This document shows, in pieces, positions 18,633 through 26,967 of a DNA stretch of 64,000 bases. Each line of letters starts with the position of its first letter. Positions within the stretch are counted from its first letter, which is position 1. The position numbers and the translations under genes are program-made. Source of the DNA: Bosea beijingensis (GTDB lineage Bacteria > Pseudomonadota > Alphaproteobacteria > Rhizobiales > Beijerinckiaceae); contig NZ_CP132359.1 in the NCBI RefSeq assembly GCF_030758975.1, positions 2,124,811-2,188,810 of the forward strand. Reading direction: 5' to 3'. The notes below the pieces were generated by a model. It searched no databases, was not told where the DNA came from, and saw only the letters and a program-made list of their open reading frames with translations.

Positions 18633-20114
18633 GTGCCGCGCGTTTTGATCGCCGAGTTCATGCATGAGACGAACACCTTCAGTGTTCAGCTCACGGACGA
18701 GGCCACCTTTCGGGCGCATGGGGCCTTTCGCGACAACGAGATCCCCGGTGCCTTCCGCGGCACGCGCACCTCGATGGGTGCGGCCTTCGAGGCCGCCGAC
18801 AAGTTCGGCTGGAGCCTCGTTCATCCGCTGGTGACCGGCGCCAACCCCTCCGGCCGCGTCACCGATGCCGCCTTCGATCTCTTCGCCGGCCAGATCGTCG
18901 ATGCCGCTCCGGGCGTCGACGGCGTGCTGCTGCATCTCCATGGCGCGATGTCGACCGAAAGCTCGGATGACGGCGAGGGCGAACTGCTCGCCCGGCTGCG
19001 CAAGCGCATCGGTCCGGACGTGCCCGTCGTCGCGGTGCTCGACCTGCACGCCACGGTCACACAGCTCATGGCCGACAACGCCAATGCGCTGATCTCCTAC
19101 CGCACCTATCCGCATATCGACCAGTACGAGCGGACCTGGCAGGCGGCCGAATTGCTCCAGCGCGCGATCAAGGGCGAGATCAAGCCGAAGGTCGCGCTAG
19201 CCCGCCGGCCGATCCTCTACGCGCTCGATGGCGGGCGCACGACCTCGCCGCCTTTCCTCGAATTGCTGCGGCGGGGCGATGCGCTGGAGGCCTCCGGCGA
19301 TGCCCTCGTCGTCAGCGTCCAGGCCGGCTTCTCCTCCGCCGACGTTCACGATATCGGCCCCTCGATCGCGGTCACGGCCGATGATCGCGGCAAGGCTCAG
19401 GCCATCGCCGAGGAGCTGATGGACTATGCCTGGGAGCAGCGCCGCTTCTCCTCGATCCATTTCACGCCGCTGGCCGAAGCGATGGCCCGCGCCAAGGCCG
19501 GCGAGGCCGATACGGGCAAGCCCGGGTACAAGCCGGTGGTGATCTCGGATTATTCCGACAACCCCGGCTCCGGCGCCTATGGCGATGCCACCAACCTGCT
19601 GCGCGCCGTGCTCGATGCCGGTCTGAAGAATGTCGGCTTCCACGCGATCAACGATCCTGAGGCCGTGATCGCCGCTCAGGCGATCGGCGTCGGCAAGCGC
19701 GGCCGGATCAAGCTCGGCGGCAAGGTCGATCCGACTATGGGCGGCGGACCGCTCGATCTCGACGCCCATGTCGTCGCCATCACCGACGGCTATTTCCTCT
19801 GCCATGGCCCGATGGCCGGCGGCGTCTGGCGCAATTACGGGCTCTCGGCCCTGCTGCGCGTCGATGATGTCGAGATCATCGTCATCACCCATAACGGCCA
19901 GGCGACCGATCTCGCACAGTTCACCTCGCTCGGCGTCGACCCGACCCGCAAGTCGACGGTGATCGTCAAGTCGATGCAGCATTTCCGCGCCGCCTTCCAG
20001 CCGATCGCACGCGAGGTCCTGGAGGTCGATACAGGCGCGCTCTCGACCCGCAATTTCAAGGAGCGGCCCTACAAGAAGGTGCGCCGCCCGATCTTCCCGC
20101 TCGACGATATCTGA
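18633..20114 (+). CDS. mlrC: M81 family metallopeptidase (MlrC-like)
   Basis: Member of the MlrC family, named after the microcystin-degrading peptidase; most homologues have unknown natural substrates. The start region PRVLIAEFMHETNTFS and the metal-binding stretch VLDLHATVTQLM plus SYRTYPHID are typical, and the C-terminal domain (DUF1485 to MlrC) has DNPGSGAYGDAT and VDPTMGGGPL. I prefer GTG 18633, because GGGGAG lies 6 bases upstream; an ATG at 18627 abuts that motif. It heads a unit with an amidohydrolase, a family-5 ABC transporter and an M14-type deacylase, which suggests uptake and degradation of a peptide or acylated amino acid. Confidence 0.86.
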   Translation: MPRVLIAEFMHETNTFSVQLTDEATFRAHGAFRDNEIPGAFRGTRTSMGAAFEAADKFGWSLVHPLVTGANPSGRVTDAAFDLFAGQIVDAAPGVDGVLLHLHGAMSTESSDDGEGELLARLRKRIGPDVPVVAVLDLHATVTQLMADNANALISYRTYPHIDQYERTWQAAELLQRAIKGEIKPKVALARRPILYALDGGRTTSPPFLELLRRGDALEASGDALVVSVQAGFSSADVHDIGPSIAVTADDRGKAQAIAEELMDYAWEQRRFSSIHFTPLAEAMARAKAGEADTGKPGYKPVVISDYSDNPGSGAYGDATNLLRAVLDAGLKNVGFHAINDPEAVIAAQAIGVGKRGRIKLGGKVDPTMGGGPLDLDAHVVAITDGYFLCHGPMAGGVWRNYGLSALLRVDDVEIIVITHNGQATDLAQFTSLGVDPTRKSTVIVKSMQHFRAAFQPIAREVLEVDTGALSTRNFKERPYKKVRRPIFPLDDI

Positions 20115-20159
20115 CCGCCGCTTCCAAGAGCCGCGACGACTGGATTTGAGGAGAACACC

Positions 20160-21782
20160 ATGGCGTTTCAGGCCGATATCGTATTGCGCAACGGGCCGAT
20201 CTGGTGCGGGCGCGAGGAGGGCGTCGTCGAGGCGCTGGCGATCTTCCGCGACAAGGTGCTGGCCGCCGGCAGCGATGCCGAGATCAAGCCGCTGATCGGC
20301 CCGAAGACCCGCGTCATCGACCTGAAGGGCCGGCTGGCGACGCCGGGCCTGAACGATTCCCACCTGCATCTGGTCTCGCTCGGCATGACCATGGGTTGGG
20401 TCGATTCCAAGCCCGAGAGTGCGCCGACTCTGGAAGCCCTGCTCGGCGCGATCTCGGCCCGCGCCGCGACCTCCAAGCCCGGTGAATGGATTCTCTCGCG
20501 CGGCTATGACCAGACCAAGCTCGATACCGGCCGCCATCCCTATCGCGAGGAGCTAGACCGCGCAGCGCCGAACAACCCGGTGATGCTGGTGCGCGCCTGC
20601 GGCCATATCGCGATCTGCAATTCCGAAGCGCTGCGCCTCGGTGGCATCGACGAAAAGTCGCCGACGCCACAGGGCGGCCTGATCGAGCAGCAGAACGGCC
20701 GCTTGACCGGCCTGCTCGCCGAGAACGCCCGCGCCCCGGTCCAGGCCGCGATCCCGGCGGCGACGGAAGAAGACATCATCGCCGGCATCGAGCGCGGCGG
20801 GCAGTATCTGCTCTCGCTCGGCATCACCAGTTGCATGGATGCTGCCGTCGGCCAGAAGGGCGGCTTCCGCGAGATCGCGGCCTATCACCGCGCCAAGCGC
20901 GACGGCCGCCTGCCGGTCCGCACCTGGCTGACCCTGCTCGGCGACGATGGCCGCTCGATCGTGCCGCAATGCTACGATGCGGGCCTGATCTCCGGCACCG
21001 GCGACGAGATGCTGATGATCGGCGGCGTCAAGCTCTTCCTCGACGGCTCGGCCGGCGGCCGCACCGCCTGGATGACCGAGCCCTATCTCGGCGAGGACAA
21101 GACCACCGGCGTCTGGATGTGGGAGGATGCCGAGCTCGAACGCATGGTGCTCGACGCCCACAAGAAGGGCTATCAGCTCGTCTGTCACGCCATCGGCGAC
21201 GCCGCTATCGAGCAGCTGATCACCGCCTATGAGAAGGCGCTCGCCGCTTATCCCGATCCGGACCGGCGCCACCGTATCGAGCATTGCGGCTTCTCGACCC
21301 CGGCCCAGCATGAACGCATGGTCAAGGCCGGCATCTATCCCTGCCCGCAGCAGGTCTTCATCCATGATTTCGGCGATGCCTATGTGAAGGTGATCGGCCC
21401 GGAACGCGCGCTGTCGAGCTATCCCTTCCGCACATGGTTCGATCTCGGCCTGAAGCCGGCGACGGGCAGCGATGCGCCGGTCTGCGACCCCAACCCCTTC
21501 CCGAATTTCCACACCATGCTGACGCGCGAGACCTGGAAGGGCACCGTGATGGACGCCGCCCAGCGCGTCTCGATCGAGGAAGCGCTGCAGGCCTATACCG
21601 AGTTCGGCGCCTTCTCGCAGAAGCAGGAGACTGTGAAGGGCAAGCTTGCACCGGGCTTCCTGGCCGATATCGCAGTGTTCTCTCGCGACCTGCTGACTGC
21701 CGACCCCGCCGACATCCTCAAGGATACCCGTTGCGATCTCACGATTCTCGGCGGGGAGGTCGTCTACGAACACGGCGTTTGA
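20160..21782 (+). CDS. Metal-dependent amidohydrolase (YtcJ type)
   Basis: 540-aa member of the amidohydrolase family 3. The N-terminal beta domain is followed by the metal motif DSHLHLVSLG (about residue 65-74), a GGVKLFLDGSAGGRTAW stretch, QLVCHAIGDAAI, HRIEHCGF and SDAPVCDPNPF near the end, all in the order expected for the TIM barrel. It probably hydrolyses an amide or N-acyl bond in the cytoplasm. The ribosome binding site GAGGAG precedes ATG 20160. It lies 45 bases after the M81 gene and upstream of the transporter, so it likely shares their substrate. Confidence 0.86.
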   Translation: MAFQADIVLRNGPIWCGREEGVVEALAIFRDKVLAAGSDAEIKPLIGPKTRVIDLKGRLATPGLNDSHLHLVSLGMTMGWVDSKPESAPTLEALLGAISARAATSKPGEWILSRGYDQTKLDTGRHPYREELDRAAPNNPVMLVRACGHIAICNSEALRLGGIDEKSPTPQGGLIEQQNGRLTGLLAENARAPVQAAIPAATEEDIIAGIERGGQYLLSLGITSCMDAAVGQKGGFREIAAYHRAKRDGRLPVRTWLTLLGDDGRSIVPQCYDAGLISGTGDEMLMIGGVKLFLDGSAGGRTAWMTEPYLGEDKTTGVWMWEDAELERMVLDAHKKGYQLVCHAIGDAAIEQLITAYEKALAAYPDPDRRHRIEHCGFSTPAQHERMVKAGIYPCPQQVFIHDFGDAYVKVIGPERALSSYPFRTWFDLGLKPATGSDAPVCDPNPFPNFHTMLTRETWKGTVMDAAQRVSIEEALQAYTEFGAFSQKQETVKGKLAPGFLADIAVFSRDLLTADPADILKDTRCDLTILGGEVVYEHGV

Positions 21783-21991
21783 GCCGGAGCATTTTCGAGC
21801 GAGGAAGATCGGTTCTCGTGAAGAAAATGCGAAAAGGAATCCCGGCAGCTTCGCAACGCCCTGAATCGCGGAGCTGTTTTGGGAATTTGACCGCGCGGGG
21901 GGAAGACAAGCGCGGCAAAGCCGTTATGGTTCCACTTCAAAGCAAACAACTCCGGATCAGCCGGAGCAGATGGGAAACGGGAGGATTGATC

Positions 21992-23587
21992 GTGTTGTTG
22001 AAGAAACTTGCCTTCGCTACCGCGCTGACGCTGGTAGCCTTCACCGTATCTGCACAGGCCCAGGAACCGCGCCGCGGTGGGACGATCCGCTTCACGGCGC
22101 CCTATGGCGCCTCCTTCGTCAGCAATGACAGCCATGTCTCGAACCAGATCCAGGACGAGATCTACGGCTATGCGCTGCACGGCATGCTGTTCCGCTGGGA
22201 TTCGAAGGCCGGCAAGCCGGAGCCCGAGCTGGTCAAGAGCTTCACCACCGCCGCGGACGGGCTGACGCACACGCTGAAGCTGCGCGATGACGCCTTCTTC
22301 CACAATGGCCGCAAGATGACGGCCGACGATGTGATCTGGTCGTTCACGCGTCTGGTCGACGGTTCCAAGAACTATCCGGGTGCGAGCCGCGTCGTGCGCA
22401 TCAAGGGCGCCGAGGCCGTTCGCAAGGGCGAGGCCAAGGAGATTTCGGGCCTCAAGAAGATCGATGACTTCACCATCGAGATGACGCTGACCGATCCGGC
22501 CGATCCCAGCTTCCTGTTCTACGCCGCCACCACGGCGATCATGCCGGCCAAGGAAGCGCAGGCGCCGGACTTCTTCAACAAGCCGATCGGCCTCGGCCCG
22601 TTCAAGTTCGTCGAGCACGTCCCCGGCTCGCGCATGGTCTTCGAGCGTTGGGAGAAATACTACAAGCCCGGCAAGCCCTACGCCGACAAGCTGGTGATCT
22701 CGCCGATGGGCGAGGCTGCCGCGCGCGACGTCGCCTTCCGCAACAAGGAGATCGACGTCTCGATCCTCGGCTCGACCCAGTATGTCGCCTACAAGGCCGA
22801 CCCGAACCTCTCCAAGGGCATCCTGGAGGTCGCGGAGGTCTTCACCCGCAACATGGGCATGAACCCCGAGTTCAAGCCATTCTCCGACAAGCGGGTGCGC
22901 CAGGCGATCAACTACGCCATCGACAGCGACCTGATCATCAAGCGCCTCGTCCGCGACAAGGCCTATCGCGCGGTGAGCTGGCTGCCGAGCTCGGTCCCGG
23001 CCTTCGACAAGGACGCCAAGCCCTACGCCTTCGATCCGGAGAAGGCCAAGAAGCTCCTGACGGAAGCCGGCTATCCCGATGGCTTCGAGTTCGAATGGAC
23101 GGCGACGCCGAACGAGAGCTGGGGCATCCCGATCGTCGAGGCGACGATTCCGATGCTCGCCAAGGTCGGCATCAAGGTGAAGGTCAAGCCGGTCGAGACC
23201 TCGGCGCTCGGTGGTGTCGTCGCGAAGGGTGACTTCCAGGCTTACATCTGGTCGAACACCTCGGGGCCCGATCCGTTGACCGCGCTGAAGTGCTTCCACT
23301 CGTCGACACCGCGCTCCTCCTGCAACTACACCACCTTCAAGAGCGCCGCTTTTGACAAGTTGTTCGAAGAGGCCGCGGCCGAGAGGGATGCCGGCAAGAA
23401 GGTCGAGATCATGAAGAAGGCCAATGCGCTGCTGCAGGAAGAGGCGCCGGTCTGGTTCTTCAACTACAACAAGGCGGTGCTGGCCTATCAGCCCTGGCTG
23501 CACGGCTTGCAGGCGAATGCGACGGAGCTCGCGCTCCAGCGCTACGAGGACCTTTGGGTCGACGCCACTTCGCCCGCGGCGAAGTAA
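21992..23587 (+). CDS. Family-5 (peptide/nickel type) ABC transporter substrate-binding protein
   Basis: 531-aa periplasmic binding protein of the DppA/OppA cluster. A signal peptide (LLKKLAFATALTLVAFTVSAQAQ) is followed by GGTIRFTAPYGASFVSN, LRDDAFFHNGRKMTADDVIWSF and KPFSDKRVRQAINYAID, all family marks. The start is GTG 21992 with GGAGG 7 bases before it; the longer frame has no support. It is followed by a strong hairpin and then two permeases. A bulky peptide-like ligand is likely given the neighbouring hydrolases. Confidence 0.92.
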   Translation: MLLKKLAFATALTLVAFTVSAQAQEPRRGGTIRFTAPYGASFVSNDSHVSNQIQDEIYGYALHGMLFRWDSKAGKPEPELVKSFTTAADGLTHTLKLRDDAFFHNGRKMTADDVIWSFTRLVDGSKNYPGASRVVRIKGAEAVRKGEAKEISGLKKIDDFTIEMTLTDPADPSFLFYAATTAIMPAKEAQAPDFFNKPIGLGPFKFVEHVPGSRMVFERWEKYYKPGKPYADKLVISPMGEAAARDVAFRNKEIDVSILGSTQYVAYKADPNLSKGILEVAEVFTRNMGMNPEFKPFSDKRVRQAINYAIDSDLIIKRLVRDKAYRAVSWLPSSVPAFDKDAKPYAFDPEKAKKLLTEAGYPDGFEFEWTATPNESWGIPIVEATIPMLAKVGIKVKVKPVETSALGGVVAKGDFQAYIWSNTSGPDPLTALKCFHSSTPRSSCNYTTFKSAAFDKLFEEAAAERDAGKKVEIMKKANALLQEEAPVWFFNYNKAVLAYQPWLHGLQANATELALQRYEDLWVDATSPAAK

Positions 23588-23629
23588 GCGCGCCTCCGCG
23601 GAGGTTTCCGCCAGCTCGATGGCACCCGT

Positions 23630-23664
23630 ACCCCGGGCCGGCAGCCATGCTGCCCGTCCGGGGT
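23630..23664 (+). repeat. Hairpin between binding protein and permease genes
   Basis: ACCCCGGGCCGGCAGC and GCTGCCCGTCCGGGGT pair over 16 bases with two mismatches around a CAT loop. No T run follows, so it is not a simple terminator. In transporter operons such hairpins often stabilise the upstream message so that the binding protein outnumbers the permeases. Confidence 0.6.
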
Positions 23665-23717
23665 GACGGCGATTTTCGGGCCTTGACCTGAGTCCGCCCT
23701 GCGGCGGCGATCAGGAG

Positions 23718-24659
23718 TTGACCATGCTACCCTATGTCATCCGCCGCCTGCTGCAGGCCGTTCCGATCCTGCTTGCGGTCGCCGGGCTCATCTTTGTGAT
23801 GTTCAGCGTCATTCCCGGCGATTTCGCCTCGACACAGATGGCCGATGGCCGTTCGGTCGTCGATGCCGAGCAGGTCGCGCGCATGAACAAGCAATTCGGC
23901 CTCGACGATCCCGTCCATGTGCGCTTCGCCAATTACGCGATGAAGCTCGCGACGCTCGATCTCGGCACCTCCTTCCGCACCCGCCAGCCGGTGATCAATT
24001 CGCTGCTTGAGCGGATCTGGCCCAGTCTTCAACTGGCCATCGCCGCCATGGCCTTCGCCATCGCCTTGGGGATTCCGCTCGGCTTCCTGGCGGCGCTGAA
24101 ACCGGGCGGCTGGCTCGACATGCAGTCGATGTTCGTCGCCGTGTCCGGCCTGTCCCTGCCGCAGTTCTGGCTCGGACTGATGCTGATGTATGCCTTCGCG
24201 CTGGTTCTCGGCTGGTTCCCGAGCTTCGGCTATGGCGACGGCAATCCGCGTTACATCGTGCTGCCGGCCGTTGCGCTCGGCGTGGCGCCGCTCGCGCTGC
24301 TCGCACGCACCACGCGCGCCGCCGTGCTCGAGGTGATGAACGCCGACTTCGTCCGCACTGCCCGCGCCAAGGGCAACAGCGAGGTCCGGGTGATGCGCTG
24401 GCATGTGGCGCGCAACGCCATGGTCATCGTGCTGACGACGCTTGGCCTGCAATTCGGCTCGATCATGGGCGGCGCTGTCGTCATCGAGAAGCTTTTCGCC
24501 TGGCCGGGCATCGGCTCGCTCCTGGTCGACAGCGTGTCGCTGCGCGACATCCCCGTCGTCCAGGCCTGCATCCTGCTGCTCGTGCTTTTTTTCCTCGTCG
24601 TGAACATCATCGTGGACGTGCTCTGCGCTCTGATCGATCCGCGCATCAAATACACCTAG
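23718..24659 (+). CDS. ABC transporter permease, DppB type
   Basis: 313-aa inner-membrane permease with a first helix at residues 8-30, a large periplasmic loop and five further helices. It ends VDVLCALIDPRIKYT, the standard C-terminus of DppB-like subunits, and has the coupling sequence FVRTARAKGNSEVRVMRWHVARNA. ATG 23718 has the ribosome site AGGAG. It would form the translocation path with the next gene. No ATP-binding gene follows in the cluster. Confidence 0.93.
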   Translation: MTMLPYVIRRLLQAVPILLAVAGLIFVMFSVIPGDFASTQMADGRSVVDAEQVARMNKQFGLDDPVHVRFANYAMKLATLDLGTSFRTRQPVINSLLERIWPSLQLAIAAMAFAIALGIPLGFLAALKPGGWLDMQSMFVAVSGLSLPQFWLGLMLMYAFALVLGWFPSFGYGDGNPRYIVLPAVALGVAPLALLARTTRAAVLEVMNADFVRTARAKGNSEVRVMRWHVARNAMVIVLTTLGLQFGSIMGGAVVIEKLFAWPGIGSLLVDSVSLRDIPVVQACILLLVLFFLVVNIIVDVLCALIDPRIKYT

Positions 24660-24668
24660 GGGCGGGGC

Positions 24669-25490
24669 ATGAAATTCCGGGCTAATCTGTGGATCGGCGG
24701 CGCGCTCTTCGCCGCCGTCGTGATCGGTGGGACGCTGGCGCCCTGGCTGGCGCATACCGATCCCGTCATGGACGCCAACCTGATGAATGCCGAGGTTCCG
24801 CCCGGTGCCGAGTTCTGGTTCGGCACGGATGCGCAGGGCCGCGACATCTACAGCCGCGTGCTCTACGGCGCGCGCATTTCGCTGACGGTCGGCATCGTCT
24901 CGCAGTTGATCAACACGGTGATCGGCGTGGCTCTGGGCATGTCGGCGGGCTATTTCGGCGGCTGGTGGGACGATTTCGTCAACGGCCTGACCAATCTCAT
25001 CCTGTCGATCCCCTCGCTGGTCTTCGCGCTCGCCATCATGGCGATCCTCCAGCCGGGCCTGACCAGCCTGCTGATCGCGCTCGGCCTGACCAACTGGTCC
25101 TATACCTGCCGGCTGTCGCGGGCCGCGACGCTGTCGATCAAGCAGCAGGGTTATGTCGAGGCGGCGCGTTCCTTCGGTTCGAGCAACCTGCGCATCATGC
25201 TGCTGCAGATCCTGCCAAACATCGCCGGCCCGATCATCGTCATCGGCACGCTCGGCATGGGCGGCGCCGTGCTGGCGGAGGCGGCGCTCTCCTTCCTCGG
25301 CCTCGGCATCCGCCCGCCCTTCCCGAGCTGGGGTTCGATGCTTTCCGATGCGCGCGACCAGATCACCACGGCGCCCTGGATCTCTATCTTCCCCGGCCTC
25401 GCCATCTTCATGACCGTGCTCGGCCTCAACCTGCTGGGTGACGGCCTGCGCGACATCCTCGACCCGCATTCGCAGCTTCGCAAAGCCTGA
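24669..25490 (+). CDS. ABC transporter permease, DppC type
   Basis: 273-aa partner permease. The N-terminal helix is followed by GTDAQGRDIYSRVLYGARIS, a family hallmark, six membrane helices, the coupling stretch YVEAARSFGSSNLRIM, and the C-terminal FLGLGIRPPFPSWGSML and GLNLLGDGLRDILDPH. The start follows GGGGCGGGGC at close range. It lies 9 bases after the DppB-type gene, so the pair is co-translated. Confidence 0.93.
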   Translation: MKFRANLWIGGALFAAVVIGGTLAPWLAHTDPVMDANLMNAEVPPGAEFWFGTDAQGRDIYSRVLYGARISLTVGIVSQLINTVIGVALGMSAGYFGGWWDDFVNGLTNLILSIPSLVFALAIMAILQPGLTSLLIALGLTNWSYTCRLSRAATLSIKQQGYVEAARSFGSSNLRIMLLQILPNIAGPIIVIGTLGMGGAVLAEAALSFLGLGIRPPFPSWGSMLSDARDQITTAPWISIFPGLAIFMTVLGLNLLGDGLRDILDPHSQLRKA

Positions 25491-25501
25491 AAGTAGAACC
25501 T

Positions 25502-26458
25502 ATGACCACGCCAGCCCTGATCGATCCGCCGCTCGAGACCATCCGCTTCCACGGACTGAAGGCGGGGCCGAAGCTCCTCGTCTTCGGCGCCGTCCATGGC
25601 AACGAGACCTGCGGGCCGAACGCCATCGCCCGCGTGATCGAGGATTGCCGGGCGGGCCGCGTCGTGGTCCAGCGCGGCGAGGTCACCTTCCTCCCCGTCG
25701 CCAATCCCAAGGCCTATCGGCAGAACACCCGCGAGGGCGACCGCAACCTCAACCGCGACCTGCGCGAGCGTCCGCAGCCTGTCGACAACGAGGACCGGCT
25801 CGGCAACCGCCTCTCGGCCATCCTGCGCCAGCACGATATGCTGCTCGACGTCCATTCCTTCACCGGTGAGGGCGTGCCCTTCGTCTTCTTCGGGCCGGAC
25901 GACAATCGCGGCACGCTCGAACCCTTCCGCCATGGCGCGGCCGAGGCCGCCTTCGCCGCCTGCCTCGGCGTCGACCTGATGATCCATGGCTGGCTCGACA
26001 TCTATGTCCGCTTGATCGCCGCGCGCGAGCGGCTGAACCTGCCGCGGCTCGCCGTCACCGAGGGCTTCGGCACGACGGAGTTCATGCGCTTCGCCGGCGG
26101 CTACGCCGTGACACTCGAATGCGGACGCCACGAGGACCCGGCCTCCGTCGATGTCGGCTACAAGGCGATCCGCAACGTACTCGCCCATCTCGGCCTGACG
26201 GACGAAGCGCCGCCGGCTCCCGAGAAGCGCGTCGTCGTACACATGGACGACCTCGTCATCTGCGAGGCCGAGGGCGATCACGTCGAAGGCACCTGGAAGA
26301 CTGGCGACCGCGTCGCCAAGGGCACGCCGATCGCCCGCCGCGCCGACGGCACGGTCGTGACGATGCCGCGCGATGGCTTCATCATCTTCCCCAATCCCAA
26401 GGCCAAGCCCGGCGAGGGCATCTGCTATCTCGGGACGGAAAGCACTCGCCGGGTCTGA
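25502..26458 (+). CDS. Succinylglutamate desuccinylase/aspartoacylase family deacylase
   Basis: 318-aa M14-like zinc deacylase that removes an acyl group from an N-acyl amino acid or related amide. The first two zinc ligands are in FGAVHGNETCGP (His and Glu), the third in LDVHSFTGEG, and the middle has NRDLRERP, which binds substrate carboxylate. The C-terminal 90 residues form a beta-rich lid-like domain. It is 11 bases after the permease gene and closes the cluster; with the amidohydrolase and M81 enzyme it suggests a route for an imported N-acylated compound. The exact substrate cannot be read. Confidence 0.86.
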   Translation: MTTPALIDPPLETIRFHGLKAGPKLLVFGAVHGNETCGPNAIARVIEDCRAGRVVVQRGEVTFLPVANPKAYRQNTREGDRNLNRDLRERPQPVDNEDRLGNRLSAILRQHDMLLDVHSFTGEGVPFVFFGPDDNRGTLEPFRHGAAEAAFAACLGVDLMIHGWLDIYVRLIAARERLNLPRLAVTEGFGTTEFMRFAGGYAVTLECGRHEDPASVDVGYKAIRNVLAHLGLTDEAPPAPEKRVVVHMDDLVICEAEGDHVEGTWKTGDRVAKGTPIARRADGTVVTMPRDGFIIFPNPKAKPGEGICYLGTESTRRV

Positions 26459-26464
26459 ACCCGG

Positions 26465-26785
26465 CTACTGCACGACGCCTCGCTTGCTGCCGAAGCCGGG
26501 GATATGGCAGCCGCAGCCTGAGCCATAGGGCAGGGGCGGCGTCGGGCAGTCGCCCCGGCCGGTGACGCAGATATTGCCGTAGCGCGGCTGCCCGTAATAC
26601 GGGCGCTCATAGCCGTAGTCGCGGCGGTAGCGGCGCGGTGGCGGACGATCATCGTCATCGTCGTCATCGTCGTTGTAGGACGGCGCGCCGCGATAAGGGC
26701 TGCCATAATATTGGGCCTGGGCCGGGAGGGCACTGAGCAGGACGGCGCAGGCGAGGGCCGAAACCGTGAGCTGGCGACGCAGCAT
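26465..26785 (-). CDS. Small exported protein with poly-Asp and Tyr/Arg/Pro-rich region
   Basis: 106-aa. ATG 26785 has AAGGAAG 4 bases upstream; the longer frame to 26815 does not. A signal peptide (LRRQLTVSALACAVLLSALPAQA) is followed by a Tyr/Gly/Pro-rich segment, eight Asp in a row (NDDDDDDDDR), and an Arg/Tyr-rich part, and then a Cys-containing tail (ICVTGRGDC, GSGCGCH). No known domain. It is convergent with the deacylase gene with 6 bases between stops. The acidic run could bind cations, but nothing else supports that. Confidence 0.7.
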   Translation of the reverse strand: MLRRQLTVSALACAVLLSALPAQAQYYGSPYRGAPSYNDDDDDDDDRPPPRRYRRDYGYERPYYGQPRYGNICVTGRGDCPTPPLPYGSGCGCHIPGFGSKRGVVQ

Positions 26786-26967
26786 GGTTCTTCCTTTCCA
26801 TTCGTTCGCCGGCAAGCGGGCCGGGCGAGACGTGTCGCGTCCTAGCGGGTCGCCGATGAACGGATGCTGAGGCCGGCTGGGAGGCGCGGGAAAGGCCGGT
26901 CGAGGAGAGCCGGGTTCGGCGCTGTGCGAAGCCCCGGAACGGCAAAACGGACGGCGAGGCTGCGATC

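Noticed and set aside
26664..26945. 93-codon minus-strand frame overlapping the poly-Asp protein
   Set aside because: Arg/Ser-rich shadow with no ribosome site or signal peptide.
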